Source: UBA11606 sp039188975 (lineage in GTDB: Bacteria > Actinomycetota > Acidimicrobiia > Acidimicrobiales > Aldehydirespiratoraceae). Taken from it: a stretch of DNA of 27,557 nt. The number at the start of each line of letters is the position of its first letter. Position 1 is the first letter of the stretch. Shown here piece after piece: positions 1-7,075 of the stretch. The stretch covers positions 1 to 27,557 of the forward strand of contig JBCCYT010000044.1 in NCBI GenBank assembly GCA_039188975.1, given 5' to 3'. The position numbers and the translations under genes were made by a program. Under the pieces are notes generated by a model that worked only from the letters and a program-made list of their open reading frames with translations, was not told the DNA's origin and did no database searches.

Positions 1-210
1 ATCGGTAACGAAGACACCCACGACCCCAACCAGCGCTGCGGCCGCGAGCCCGATCAGGATGGGTCGACTTCGCATTCGAAGTTGGTCGAGGGCGACGCCA
101 ACGAGAATGGATCGCCCGATGTCAACCGCGTCCTTCGGATCCACCACGATGCGATGCTGCCACACCACAGCCGAGCCGTCGTCATTGCTTCCTCGTCTGT
201 GTTCAGGCAA
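1..210 (-). CDS. Partial protein with an N-terminal membrane segment (3' end off window)
   Basis: An open frame runs leftward from a TTG at 210 to the window edge (70 codons, no stop). The predicted start overlaps the stop of the upstream DUF7064-like gene by 8 bases, which suggests translational coupling. Residues 1-46 are polar. Residues about 48-66 form one hydrophobic segment rich in A, L, I, V and G (PILIGLAAAALVGVVGVF), so this is probably a membrane anchor or the first helix of a larger protein. A possible alternative start is one of two GTG codons about 14 codons further in. An ATG with a good GAGGAAG ribosome site lies nearby but is in another frame that stops after 43 codons, so I rejected it. 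The family is not recognised; function unknown. Confidence 0.45.
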   Translation of the reverse strand, partial: MPEHRRGSNDDGSAVVWQHRIVVDPKDAVDIGRSILVGVALDQLRMRSRPILIGLAAAALVGVVGVFVTD

Positions 211-1288
211 CGCCTGCTTCATAGTCGGGGCCGATCGGCACGCCGTCGACGACCTGATCGAGGTACTCGGTCATGCCCATACCGGTTTTCGTCACGCCAT
301 CGTGTGTGCACTCAAACGTGGTCATCGCTTCGGTGATGCGGGTGAACAGCTCGTTGCCGTCGGGATCGGTACGGCGATTCCGCAGCGGGATCAGCGCGTC
401 GACCCGGCCGGTGATCTCGTACTCCTGGCCGGTCTCACTCTTCGCCCACATCGTCATCGCAGTCTGGTGATGGAGCTCGTCGTAGACGGATTCGATTCGG
501 CAATCGACGATGTGGTGGTACTCGTCGCCTTCGAGGACCATCCCGCTGCGTCGAGGGTCTTTGCCGTCGGGCCGACCGATGATCGACAGCATCAGTGCAA
601 AGTCCTCATCGAAGATCATCGGGGTCCAGCGGTACCACGACAGTGCCTGCCAGTAGCGAGGCCCCCATGACTTGTCACGCAAACCAAGCCCGTTCATCTC
701 CCACGCCTCGTCACCGACCTCGATACTCCCGCTGACGCGGGTGTGTTGTTCGTAGTGCGCCTTGGCAAACGAGTTCTGCGCATCGGTCTCCAGCTCGGTG
801 CCGTCGGCGTATTGCGGCTTGCCGCCATACATCGGTGACACGCCGTGCACGTCGAGCCGCACCCGGCATTCGACCATCGGGTTCTCTCGGAACGCGGCAC
901 GAGGGTTCGTCATCTCTGCGGGTTCGTCGAGCACCACGACCTTGCCGTCGTAGTTGATGGTCAGGTGCTCGAACGGCGTGACGACGGCAACTTCCAAGCC
1001 GCCTGCGCTCATCGCCTCATTCGTGTCGATCTTGGGGCGTCCGAACATGAAACCGACTCGCCCATCCGGCAGGTACAGGCAGACCGACATCTCCGCATAC
1101 CCCTCGTTGACCCGATTCCCAAGCCGGAACCACGCGCCCAGGCCCTGATCGAGGTCGAAGCCGTTGAGGTACATCGACTCGTTGTAGTTCGACGCAGTGT
1201 CAGGCTCGTGGGTGTACTCGTCCGCTGGTTCGAGAATGGTCACGATCTCCGGGCGCGGCTTCGGCGAGGACGGGGTCATGGGAAACAC
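203..1288 (-). CDS. DUF7064/AttH-like hypothetical protein
   Basis: A protein of about 360 residues. The key visible signature is G-L-R-D-K-S-W-G-P-R at about residues 202-211. It resembles the RDxSWGxR motif of the DUF7064 group, whose fold is thought to be related to the lipocalin-like AttH/CrtC family. The N-terminal half (residues 40-150) is beta-rich with several aromatic stretches, as expected for that fold. No signal peptide or membrane segment is seen. The start is either GTG 1288 or ATG 1279. A GAGGCAGGG stretch upstream is better spaced for ATG 1279 (MTPSSPK...), so the true protein may be 3 residues shorter. It is divergent from the tRNA genes and followed by the truncated gene at the left edge. 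No catalytic role can be assigned; a ligand-binding or hydratase-like role would be a guess. Confidence 0.75.
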   Translation of the reverse strand: MFPMTPSSPKPRPEIVTILEPADEYTHEPDTASNYNESMYLNGFDLDQGLGAWFRLGNRVNEGYAEMSVCLYLPDGRVGFMFGRPKIDTNEAMSAGGLEVAVVTPFEHLTINYDGKVVVLDEPAEMTNPRAAFRENPMVECRVRLDVHGVSPMYGGKPQYADGTELETDAQNSFAKAHYEQHTRVSGSIEVGDEAWEMNGLGLRDKSWGPRYWQALSWYRWTPMIFDEDFALMLSIIGRPDGKDPRRSGMVLEGDEYHHIVDCRIESVYDELHHQTAMTMWAKSETGQEYEITGRVDALIPLRNRRTDPDGNELFTRITEAMTTFECTHDGVTKTGMGMTEYLDQVVDGVPIGPDYEAGVA

Positions 1289-1328
1289 CCTGCCTCACCG
1301 GCGATGCCTCGCGCTAACCTCACGACCC

Positions 1329-1344
1329 GTACTCCTCGGAGTAC
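1329..1344. repeat. Short perfect hairpin before tRNA-Ser
   Basis: GTACTCC and GGAGTAC flank a 2-base loop, giving a 7-bp dyad that ends two bases before the tRNA-Ser acceptor stem. It could be an operator, a processing signal or a remnant of tRNA-like sequence, because its right arm GGAG recurs at the tRNA 5' end. No function is demonstrated. Confidence 0.4.
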
Positions 1345-1346
1345 AC

Positions 1347-1435
1347 GGAGACGTGGCCGAGCCAGGTTGAAGGCGCTTCCCTGCTAAGGAAGTAACGTCG
1401 CAAGGCGTTCGTGGGTTCAAATCCCACCGTCTCCG
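1347..1435 (+). tRNA. tRNA-Ser (anticodon GCT)
   Basis: The acceptor stem GGAGACG (1347-1353) pairs with CGTCTCC (1428-1434), and the discriminator base is G1435. The anticodon arm is CTTCC / CTGCTAA / GGAAG, with GCT at 1383-1385, which reads AGC and AGU serine codons. A long variable arm (about 1393-1409) follows, as is typical of serine tRNAs. The T arm is GTGGG-TTCAAAT-CCCAC. CCA is not encoded. At 89 bases the length fits a class II tRNA. Confidence 0.97.
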
Positions 1436-1489
1436 CCGAGCCGATTCGCTGGTTTGGGGGACGGCAACGCCCCCCTACACTGGGTCGGC

Positions 1490-1507
1490 GCTCACCTTCG
1501 GGTGGGC
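1490..1507 (+). terminator. UUCG-capped hairpin between the tRNAs
   Basis: GCTCACC and GGTGGGC flank a TTCG tetraloop (7 bp with one G-T pair). It lies 54 bases after tRNA-Ser and 36 bases before tRNA-Arg. There is no T tract, so it could be a weak terminator or part of a tRNA precursor. A TACACT box at 1475-1480, just upstream, could be a -10 element for tRNA-Arg. Confidence 0.4.
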
Positions 1508-1543
1508 AACGATCGCTTGTCGCCGAGGCGGCAGGCGCAACAT

Positions 1544-1617
<74 letters not shown>

Positions 1618-1625
1618 CTGGACAG

Positions 1626-1660
1626 GTCCCTCGCTTCGGCGGGGGACTTGCTGGTTTTGC
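1626..1660 (+). terminator. Intrinsic terminator after tRNA-Arg
   Basis: A 9-bp stem, GTCCCTCGC with GCGGGGGAC, is capped by TTCG and starts 8 bases after the tRNA. It is followed by a moderately T-rich run (TTGCTGGTTTT). This is the expected position and shape for a rho-independent terminator of the tRNA transcript. Confidence 0.75.
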
Positions 1661-1781
1661 GAGATCAGCGAGATCAGCGGGCAAGTTCAGCCGTTCTTGT
1701 GACCTCGGGCAGAAAAGTTCGAAAAAACCCCGGCAAAACCAAGCACGCAAAAATCAGCTGTGCTATGTTGGTCCTTATCAC

Positions 1782-1824
1782 ATCGCCTCTCCGGTTCAGC
1801 CGGGCGAGGCGATTTCTCGTTTTC
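1782..1824 (+). terminator. Second intrinsic terminator, facing plus strand
   Basis: ATCGCCTC at 1782-1789 pairs with GAGGCGAT at 1806-1813. An inner CCGG/CCGG pairing sits within the loop, and TTTCTCGTTTTC follows directly. The T tract lies only on the plus-strand side, so it ends rightward transcription, either leftover tRNA transcription or a short transcript from the TATGTT box at 1764-1769. It also insulates the convergent GGDEF-EAL gene. Confidence 0.7.
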
Positions 1825-1887
1825 TAGAGGCCCGTGTTCCTCGGCTGCTTGGTTCTCTGGAGGCGCTGGTTTCTGAGCGCTTCGACC

Positions 1888-3186
1888 TCAGGCTCGGAAC
1901 AAGGATCCGGCCCGGGTCGGAGCGTGGGCACCAACATGCTCCCTGGTCGTACGCAGCGACGGCGCACGAACATCCCCCATCGGGGCGAGCCACACCTTGC
2001 CAACATCGACGATCCGGGGAAGCTCACCAAGGTCGTCGAGGCTTCCGTGTAAGACCGGTTCAATCTCGAGCTTCCGCAAGGCCGCGACGAGCTGGCGAAG
2101 AAAGCCCAGCGCCGGCCCGTTCTCCAGCGTGCACACAAAGCTCGTAGCGAACGTCACCTGCCGGAGCGAGAGTTCTGCCAGACGATGGGTCGCCAAATGG
2201 CGGCCGGTGAACTCACGCAAACCAACCTCGACGCCGCCGTCCCTGAGTCGGGTGACCGCATCGACCGCGACCTCCCCAAGCGACGCAATCGCAGCCTCAG
2301 CAAAGAGCAGACCAACCGAAAGCGGACAGCGGTCAGCCGCAACGATGAAGTCGTCCAGCGCTTCGCTGATGGCGAGGTCTCGAGTGCTCGCTTCGATCCA
2401 GACAATTGTCGGCTCCCGACCCGCTGATGAGGTGATCATCCCGTCGGCCAACGTGGGGAGCGACGCAGCAGCGTCTCGCAACGCCAATGCCTGCCGCTCG
2501 CCGTCAGCGCTGGCAACCCGGGCCACCATCTCCTCTGGTTCGCGACCCCGGAGATCGACGATGGGGTCGCCGTCCGCGTGAGTTACACCCACGGCACCCG
2601 ATCCTGACCGGGCCGAGTCATCCATCGTCGGTGTGAAGATCACGATCGGGTCGCGGTCGCTCGTGACCAAGCTCGCACGCCGAGACCGGTCCACCATGGT
2701 CGGAACCGAACAGTCGTGGGGTTCAGCGATCGCAAACCCGATACCAACAGCGCCCCCCGACGAACGTTCAAGGCCGTGGACGGCCACATACAAGCGATCA
2801 ACGAGGTCGTGGGCGTCGTTGCGGTCCTTCAACATGCCGATCACGCACAGCACCGCGCCGTCATCGAGATCGGCGATCACCGATGATGCGATACCCGAGT
2901 CGATAGCCGCAATCCGTACGACCGGCGCGAACGACATGGAGCCGTCAGTATCGGCCCCGTCGAGGCGCCGAAACGTGGCGAACACGACACCACGGTCCGC
3001 ATGCCGCGAGCGACCCACGAGTGACTCGATCTCGGCGTCGCGGTCGACGCCGGCGAGCCCCAACATCGGATTGTTCGTCCGTCGCACAGCGAGTTCGCTT
3101 CGACGATCAAAAGAGCGGCCGACCATGACCATGGCATCGGGAGAAGATGACCTTCGCTGAGTGTTTTGGGCCAAATGGCCCATCAT
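1888..3186 (-). CDS. Degenerate GGDEF-EAL domain protein
   Basis: I read this 432-residue protein as a GGDEF-EAL fold that has lost both active sites. Residues about 38-190 follow the GGDEF layout. DLDDGAVLCVI (106-116) stands where RLGGDEF normally sits, GAVGIGFAIAE (145-155) matches the SIGIA strand, and a helix like the one carrying AD.AL.AK follows. Residues about 255-405 follow the second half of an EAL domain. RLRDGGVEVGLREFTG (313-328) stands in place of LRxLGVxxALDDFGTG, followed by LAELSLRQVTFATSFV and VLHGSLDDL. The catalytic EAL and acidic metal ligands are not visible, so it is probably a c-di-GMP receptor or scaffold, not an enzyme. A GGGGGAG site favours the ATG pair at 3186/3183. 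It is divergent from the small acidic gene. The domain call rests on pattern alignment by eye. Confidence 0.65.
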   Translation of the reverse strand: MMGHLAQNTQRRSSSPDAMVMVGRSFDRRSELAVRRTNNPMLGLAGVDRDAEIESLVGRSRHADRGVVFATFRRLDGADTDGSMSFAPVVRIAAIDSGIASSVIADLDDGAVLCVIGMLKDRNDAHDLVDRLYVAVHGLERSSGGAVGIGFAIAEPHDCSVPTMVDRSRRASLVTSDRDPIVIFTPTMDDSARSGSGAVGVTHADGDPIVDLRGREPEEMVARVASADGERQALALRDAAASLPTLADGMITSSAGREPTIVWIEASTRDLAISEALDDFIVAADRCPLSVGLLFAEAAIASLGEVAVDAVTRLRDGGVEVGLREFTGRHLATHRLAELSLRQVTFATSFVCTLENGPALGFLRQLVAALRKLEIEPVLHGSLDDLGELPRIVDVGKVWLAPMGDVRAPSLRTTREHVGAHAPTRAGSLFRA

Positions 3187-3355
3187 CTCCCCCGCTCACG
3201 GCCGAAACTGCATCTCGTCTGCGCCCAGACACTGGGTCCGACGAACCGTCTGGCTGAGCCGAACGGGCCCGATCGCTCAATCTGCGCCACTGCACTGTCC
3301 GTAACGACACGCCGACAGCTTCTGCCGGTGTGTCTCCGGCCTTGGAAGGGTGCTG

Positions 3356-3745
3356 ATGTTTCGATCTCAACGACGCAACCGGCCGGTGGAGTCCACCGAT
3401 GCAGCCGCGACCTTTGGCACACCTCGGTCGCTCGAGCCGACATCAGAGCTGCTCGGTTCCGACCTGTTTCGGCCCGCACCGCCGAACGCCCGCCCGCTCC
3501 CGACCGGTGACGGCCTCTTTCACGACGTCAGCGACGAGGAGCACCTCCCGGTCGACGACACGTCGGGATTGTTCGTTCCGTTCGAGGAGGCGCCGCGAGT
3601 GGAGCTCTCCGAAGAGGACGCGAACGATCCCTTTGCCTGCTTTGACCTGCCCGCTCCGATCGATCCCGATTCGGATCTCGCGGGCATCCGCACCGGACAA
3701 ATCGTGCTTCCCCGCTGGCGCGGTCGTCTGCAATCTCACGCATAA
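3356..3745 (+). CDS. Small acidic hypothetical protein
   Basis: A soluble protein of about 129 residues with no recognisable domain. The N-terminus is basic (MFRSQRRNR). The middle, about residues 25-100, is rich in D, E, P, L and F and probably disordered. The C-terminus turns basic again (PRWRGRLQSHA). ATG 3356 is preferred over GTG 3350 because GGAAGG ends about 7 bases before the ATG. It is divergent from the degenerate GGDEF-EAL gene across about 170 bases and is followed by the ACT-domain gene 51 bases later. Codon-position GC bias looks genuine, since third positions are mostly G or C. It could be an adaptor or a lineage-specific protein; no function is assigned. Confidence 0.6.
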   Translation: MFRSQRRNRPVESTDAAATFGTPRSLEPTSELLGSDLFRPAPPNARPLPTGDGLFHDVSDEEHLPVDDTSGLFVPFEEAPRVELSEEDANDPFACFDLPAPIDPDSDLAGIRTGQIVLPRWRGRLQSHA

Positions 3746-3784
3746 GCGGCCCGCGATGCGAATCGTCCAGTGACCCGACCGCAG

Positions 3785-3790
3785 TAGCGT
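3785..3790 (+). promoter_or_regulatory. Leaderless-type -10 box for the ACT-domain gene
   Basis: TAGCGT ends 6 bases before GTG 3797. With transcription starting about 6-7 bases after a -10 box, the start codon would be at or next to the mRNA 5' end. Confidence 0.4.
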
Positions 3791-3796
3791 GGCGGG

Positions 3797-4195
3797 GTGG
3801 CTGCGATGACCGATCTCGATGAGATGCTGCGCACGCTCATGGTGTCGATTCGCCCGGAGCGGTACACCTTCGTCTCCCTTCCGCCGACAGCAACGCCCAT
3901 CCTTGGCGACGGGATCGAAGCGATCATCTCCGAGGCCGAAGGCGAAACGGTCGTGACGACCATCGAACGAGCACTCCGCGAAGGCTGGTCCGTCGACTTC
4001 GTCGCCGCCTGGTTGACCCTCGAGATCCACTCGGCCCTCGAAGCGGTCGGCCTGACTGCGGCGTTCTCCACCGCACTCGCGGAGGCTGCGATTCCCTGCA
4101 ATGTCTTGGCCGGGTTCCATCACGACCACCTGCTCGTGCCGGACGGCCGAGCGACGGAGGCGGTCGCCGTGCTCGAGGCGCTGCGCCGGAGCTAG
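3797..4195 (+). CDS. ACT domain-containing protein (DUF2241 type)
   Basis: A 132-residue protein of the small ACT family previously called DUF2241. Diagnostic stretches are SEAEGETVV (45-53), AAWLTLEIHSALEAVGLTAA (70-89) and IPCNVLAGFHHDHLLVP (99-115). The last is very typical of this group. ACT domains usually bind amino acids or other small effectors; the ligand here is unknown. The start is GTG 3797, with TAGCGT just upstream suggesting a leaderless transcript. ATG 3806 is possible. It converges on znuB and their stop codons overlap by 4 bases (CTAG), so there is no room for separate terminators. Confidence 0.88.
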   Translation: MAAMTDLDEMLRTLMVSIRPERYTFVSLPPTATPILGDGIEAIISEAEGETVVTTIERALREGWSVDFVAAWLTLEIHSALEAVGLTAAFSTALAEAAIPCNVLAGFHHDHLLVPDGRATEAVAVLEALRRS

Positions 4196-5040
4196 TTCGC
4201 AGGCGCAGGGATCGAACGTCGCAGCGAAGCCCGAACTTCCTGTACGACGAAGGCGACGAAGAACTGCAGCACCGACAGGCCCGCGATCGTCGCTCCACCT
4301 GCCGTGTTGTAGTGAAAACTGATCGTGAGACCGGCGACGACCGAGACCGAACCCAAGAGGACCGCCACGACCATGATCATCGGTACTCGCTTCACGATCA
4401 GCATGGCGGTTGCAGGAGGACCGATCAGCAAGCCGAAGACGAGCAACGTGCCGATCGCCTGGAAGCTGGCGACGATGCTCAGCGCCAGGAGGGTCAACAG
4501 CACCGCTTGCGCCGCAGCAGGCCGCATCCCGAGGGTCTTCGCTTTGGCCCGATTGAACGTCAGGGCCAGGAACGGTCGGTAGCAGCCGATCGAGACAACC
4601 AACACGATCGTCGTCGCGAGGAGTTGGGTGCGGATGTCATCTCGGGTGACGCCGAGTACGTCGCCAAAGAGCAACGCAGTGACTTCGACCGTGAACGATC
4701 GGGCTCTGGAGACAATCACGACGCCGAGGGCGAGCATTCCGACGAACAGCAAGCCGATCGCGGTTTCTTCGCGAACCACGGTTCGTGACGACACCGCCGT
4801 CACCAAGCCGCTCATGATCAACGCGGCCAGGAAGGCACCGACCACCGGGCTGAATCCCCACAGGATCGCAAGTGCGATCCCGGGAATCACGCCGTGGGAA
4901 AGGGCGTCCCCCAGGAACGTCAGTCCCCGGAGGACCACCCACGTCCCAACGATCGAGGTGGCTACAACGGCAATCAGGCTCCCGATGAGGGCCCGTTGCA
5001 TGAACGTCGGCTCAAATACCTCCGCAAAGAAGTCGATCAC
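4192..5040 (-). CDS. znuB: Zinc ABC transporter permease
   Basis: A polytopic membrane protein of 282 residues from the ABC-3 permease family (ZnuB/MntB/AdcB). About eight hydrophobic helices are visible. Family hallmarks include GLTFLGDALSHGVIPGIA near residues 38-55, the ATPase-contact FNRAKAKTLGM loop, and GTLLVFGLLIGPPATA. The start is GTG 5040, 4 bases after the znuA stop. The open frame extends further upstream, but that part overlaps znuA and is not hydrophobic, so I excluded it. The tight spacing and Zur-like boxes indicate an operon znuA-znuB controlled by zinc. The ATPase partner is encoded divergently at 6312. Manganese specificity cannot be fully excluded from the permease alone; zinc is favoured by the Zur boxes and the His-rich binding protein. 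Confidence 0.9.
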   Translation of the reverse strand: MIDFFAEVFEPTFMQRALIGSLIAVVATSIVGTWVVLRGLTFLGDALSHGVIPGIALAILWGFSPVVGAFLAALIMSGLVTAVSSRTVVREETAIGLLFVGMLALGVVIVSRARSFTVEVTALLFGDVLGVTRDDIRTQLLATTIVLVVSIGCYRPFLALTFNRAKAKTLGMRPAAAQAVLLTLLALSIVASFQAIGTLLVFGLLIGPPATAMLIVKRVPMIMVVAVLLGSVSVVAGLTISFHYNTAGGATIAGLSVLQFFVAFVVQEVRASLRRSIPAPAN

Positions 5041-5044
5041 TCCA

Positions 5045-6163
5045 TCAGGATGCCAGCGCGTTCGAGATTCGCTCCGCGTTGGTGCGGACCATCTCGATAT
5101 AGGTAGCGCCACCTGAATCGGCGTCGCCGAGCGACTCGGTGAACAGCGCAACGACATCGATCTCACCAACTTCGGCCGCAAGCGCCTGAATCAGGTCGTC
5201 CGACGCCGACGAGTCGGAGAAGATCGCCGACACGCCCTCGGCGGCGATGAGCTCGGCCAGCTCGGCCAACTCACCGGCACTTGTGCTGTCGAGGGTCGAG
5301 CCCGTCGGGATGACAGCACCAGCGACCTCAAAGCCGTAGTTGTCGGCGAAGTAGCCGTAGACGTTGTGGTTGGTGATGAGCACGCGGTTTTCGGCCGCAA
5401 TGCCGTCGATCATCGATGCAACCTCGGCGTCGAGCGCCTCGAGCTCGTCGTGGTAGGCCTCGGCCGAGGCTGTCACCGAGTCAGCGTCGATGCCCTCAAC
5501 GTTGGCGATGAGGAACGCAGCAATGCCGTCGACGGCAACTGCCATGCGGGCCGGGTCGGTGAAGAAGTGCGGGTCGACACCCGAGTGGTCATGGCCGTGA
5601 TCGTCATGATCATCGTGATCATCGTGATCATCGTGATCATCGTGATCATCGTGATCGTCATGATCATCGTGGTCGTCATGATCATCGTGGTCGTCGTGGC
5701 CCTCTTCGCCCTCGTGATCGTCATGATCATCATGGTCGTCATGATCGCCGTGGTCGTCATGATCACTGTGGTCGTCGTGGCCGCCCTCACCGAACTCGAT
5801 GGTGGAGACCGCACTGATCGCCTCGTACACGGTCACACCGTCGGCTTCTGCGCCTTCGATCACGTCGAGCAGGCCCTCTTCGAAGTTGGCGCCGTTCACG
5901 ATCAGCACCTCGGCCGACTGCATCTCGTCGACCTGCTGGGCCGACGCTTGGAAATCGTGCGGGTCGGCGCCGACCGGCATGATGGTGACGACGTTGACGG
6001 CACCGTCGGTCAGTTCGTCGACGACATCGCCGAGAATGTTGGTGGTGACGACGACCGTGGGCAGGTCACCGCCCTGACCAGAACTCGTCTCGTCGTCGCC
6101 ACAGGCAGCAGCGAAGGTCGCCAACGCGACGAACAGAATCAGAAAACGCGGCATTCGAGACAT
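5045..6163 (-). CDS. znuA: Zinc ABC transporter substrate-binding lipoprotein
   Basis: A 372-residue cluster A-I binding protein. It begins with a lipoprotein signal peptide with Cys21 as lipidation site (FAAAC), so it is tethered outside the membrane. Likely metal ligands are His69 (VGADPHDF), His199 (VDPHFF), His266 (TNHNVYGYF) and Asp317 (FSDSSASDD), matching the ZnuA pattern. Residues about 129-193 are a low-complexity loop of HDD/DDH triplets, much longer than the His loop of most ZnuA proteins, probably used for zinc capture or sensing. ATG 6163 is chosen over GTG 6166 because GGAGGG ends 8 bases before it. A Zur-like box lies 19-33 bases upstream, overlapping the promoter region. Confidence 0.95.
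   Translation of the reverse strand: MSRMPRFLILFVALATFAAACGDDETSSGQGGDLPTVVVTTNILGDVVDELTDGAVNVVTIMPVGADPHDFQASAQQVDEMQSAEVLIVNGANFEEGLLDVIEGAEADGVTVYEAISAVSTIEFGEGGHDDHSDHDDHGDHDDHDDHDDHEGEEGHDDHDDHDDHDDHDDHDDHDDHDDHDDHDDHDDHGHDHSGVDPHFFTDPARMAVAVDGIAAFLIANVEGIDADSVTASAEAYHDELEALDAEVASMIDGIAAENRVLITNHNVYGYFADNYGFEVAGAVIPTGSTLDSTSAGELAELAELIAAEGVSAIFSDSSASDDLIQALAAEVGEIDVVALFTESLGDADSGGATYIEMVRTNAERISNALAS
5585..5779 (-). repeat. Tandem 9-base repeat coding the His-Asp loop of ZnuA
   Basis: On the plus strand the unit GATCATCGT, with variants such as GATCGTCAT and GTCGTCATG, repeats across this stretch. The cleanest array of identical 9-mers lies around 5601-5655. On the coding strand it gives HDD triplets. 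The repeats stay in frame, so copy-number change would lengthen or shorten the loop without breaking the protein. Confidence 0.9.
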
Positions 6164-6181
6164 CACTCGATCCCTCCAAAA

Positions 6182-6196
6182 TGAGAATGACTGTCA
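6182..6196. promoter_or_regulatory. Zur-like box 1 (znuA side)
   Basis: TGAGAATGACTGTCA is an imperfect 15-bp dyad close to the TGAAAATGATTTTCA pattern known for actinobacterial Zur and Fur sites. It sits just upstream of the znuA ribosome site, so a bound repressor would block znuAB transcription. On the minus strand it also contains TTGACA, a possible -35 element. Confidence 0.7.
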
Positions 6197-6271
6197 ACAG
6201 GGTTTCGGCGACGTTATCCCAGGTCCATGCGGGTTCCTCGGTCGGCCGACCATGAACTCCACGCCGAGAAA

Positions 6272-6286
6272 TGAGAATGATCGCCA
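6272..6286. promoter_or_regulatory. Zur-like box 2 (znuC side)
   Basis: TGAGAATGATCGCCA shares the 12-mer AAATGAGAATGA with box 1 (6180-6190 and 6270-6280 regions). It lies about 12 bases before the TACGAT -10 candidate of znuC, at the expected -35 region, so binding would block znuC-zur. The right half is more diverged from the dyad than in box 1. Confidence 0.6.
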
Positions 6287-6297
6287 AGAACAGGCTC

Positions 6298-6303
6298 TAC
6301 GAT
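6298..6303 (+). promoter_or_regulatory. Leaderless-type -10 box for znuC
   Basis: TACGAT ends 8 bases before ATG 6312. No ribosome-binding site is seen before that ATG. Together this supports the downstream start over ATG 6252 and suggests a leaderless mRNA. Confidence 0.5.
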
Positions 6304-6311
6304 CGAAGCCG

Positions 6312-7067
6312 ATGAACCACGCCGTCACGATCACCGGACTCGACGTCCGGTATGGCGACTCGATCGCGTTGACCGGACTCGACCTCGAGGTTCCGTGCGG
6401 TTCGTCGCTCGCCGTCATCGGGCCCAATGGCTCGGGCAAATCCACCCTGCTCAACGCGATCGCAGGCGTCGTCGATGCCGCCGCCGGAACGATCGATCGT
6501 CCCGGTGGTGTGCCGGCCCTCGTCCTGCAATCAACCGACGTCGACCGGTCGCTTCCCATCACGGTACGCGACACCGTTGGCCTCGCCCGCTACGCCGAAC
6601 TCGGACTCCTTCGCCGATTCGGACGGGCTGACCGCGACGCGGTCGAGACCGCAATGGAACGGCTCAACATCAGCCATCTTGCCAACCGACAGCTCCACGA
6701 GCTGTCGGGGGGCCAGCGACAACGTGCGCTGGTTGCGCAAGGACTTGCACAGCACGCCAACCTGCTTCTGCTCGATGAGCCGGTCACCGGCCTCGACATC
6801 ACGTCCCGCGGCGTCATCCTCGAGGTCATTCGCGAAGAGGTCGCATCTGGGCGCACCGTCATCGTCACCACCCATGACCTCGACGACGCCCGACTCTGCG
6901 ACCGCGTCCTCCTCGTCAACCGCCATCGGGTGGCGTTCGGCGCCCCCGACGACGTCTTGACCGAAGCGAACCTGCTCCACGCGTTCGGCGGCCGCTTCAT
7001 CCAGGTGGGCGATCGATTGATCCTCGACGACCCCTACCATCATCAACACGGAATGCATCACGACTGA
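6312..7067 (+). CDS. znuC: Zinc ABC transporter ATP-binding protein
   Basis: A 251-residue ABC ATPase that powers ZnuB. Walker A is GPNGSGKST (37-45), the signature is LSGGQ (131-135), Walker B is LLLLDEP (151-157) and the switch His is His188 in TTHD. The last ten residues are YHHQHGMHHD, a His-rich tail unusual for the ATPase subunit and possibly zinc-binding. ATG 6252 would put Zur box 2 inside the gene and add a non-conserved leader, so ATG 6312 is used. The gene is divergent from znuAB and followed by zur 8 bases later. An operon of ATPase and regulator split from the other two subunits implies that both arms must be regulated together. Confidence 0.93.
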   Translation: MNHAVTITGLDVRYGDSIALTGLDLEVPCGSSLAVIGPNGSGKSTLLNAIAGVVDAAAGTIDRPGGVPALVLQSTDVDRSLPITVRDTVGLARYAELGLLRRFGRADRDAVETAMERLNISHLANRQLHELSGGQRQRALVAQGLAQHANLLLLDEPVTGLDITSRGVILEVIREEVASGRTVIVTTHDLDDARLCDRVLLVNRHRVAFGAPDDVLTEANLLHAFGGRFIQVGDRLILDDPYHHQHGMHHD

Positions 7068-7075
7068 GGGCTCAG

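Noticed and set aside
3443..4129. A 228-codon minus-strand frame opposite the small acidic and ACT-domain genes
   Set aside because: Its composition (R, G, D, H-rich without structure) is that of a shadow frame in GC-rich DNA, and the ACT-domain gene on the other strand is recognisable.
5601..5655. The tandem 9-mers considered as a CRISPR array or iteron origin
   Set aside because: There are no spacers, and the repeats are in frame within ZnuA and code the His-Asp loop.
5366..6184. A 272-codon plus-strand frame with a long run of V, I and M resembling a membrane protein
   Set aside because: It is the antisense of the ZnuA His-Asp repeat (GATCATCGT reads as I-I-V), so its hydrophobicity is an artefact.
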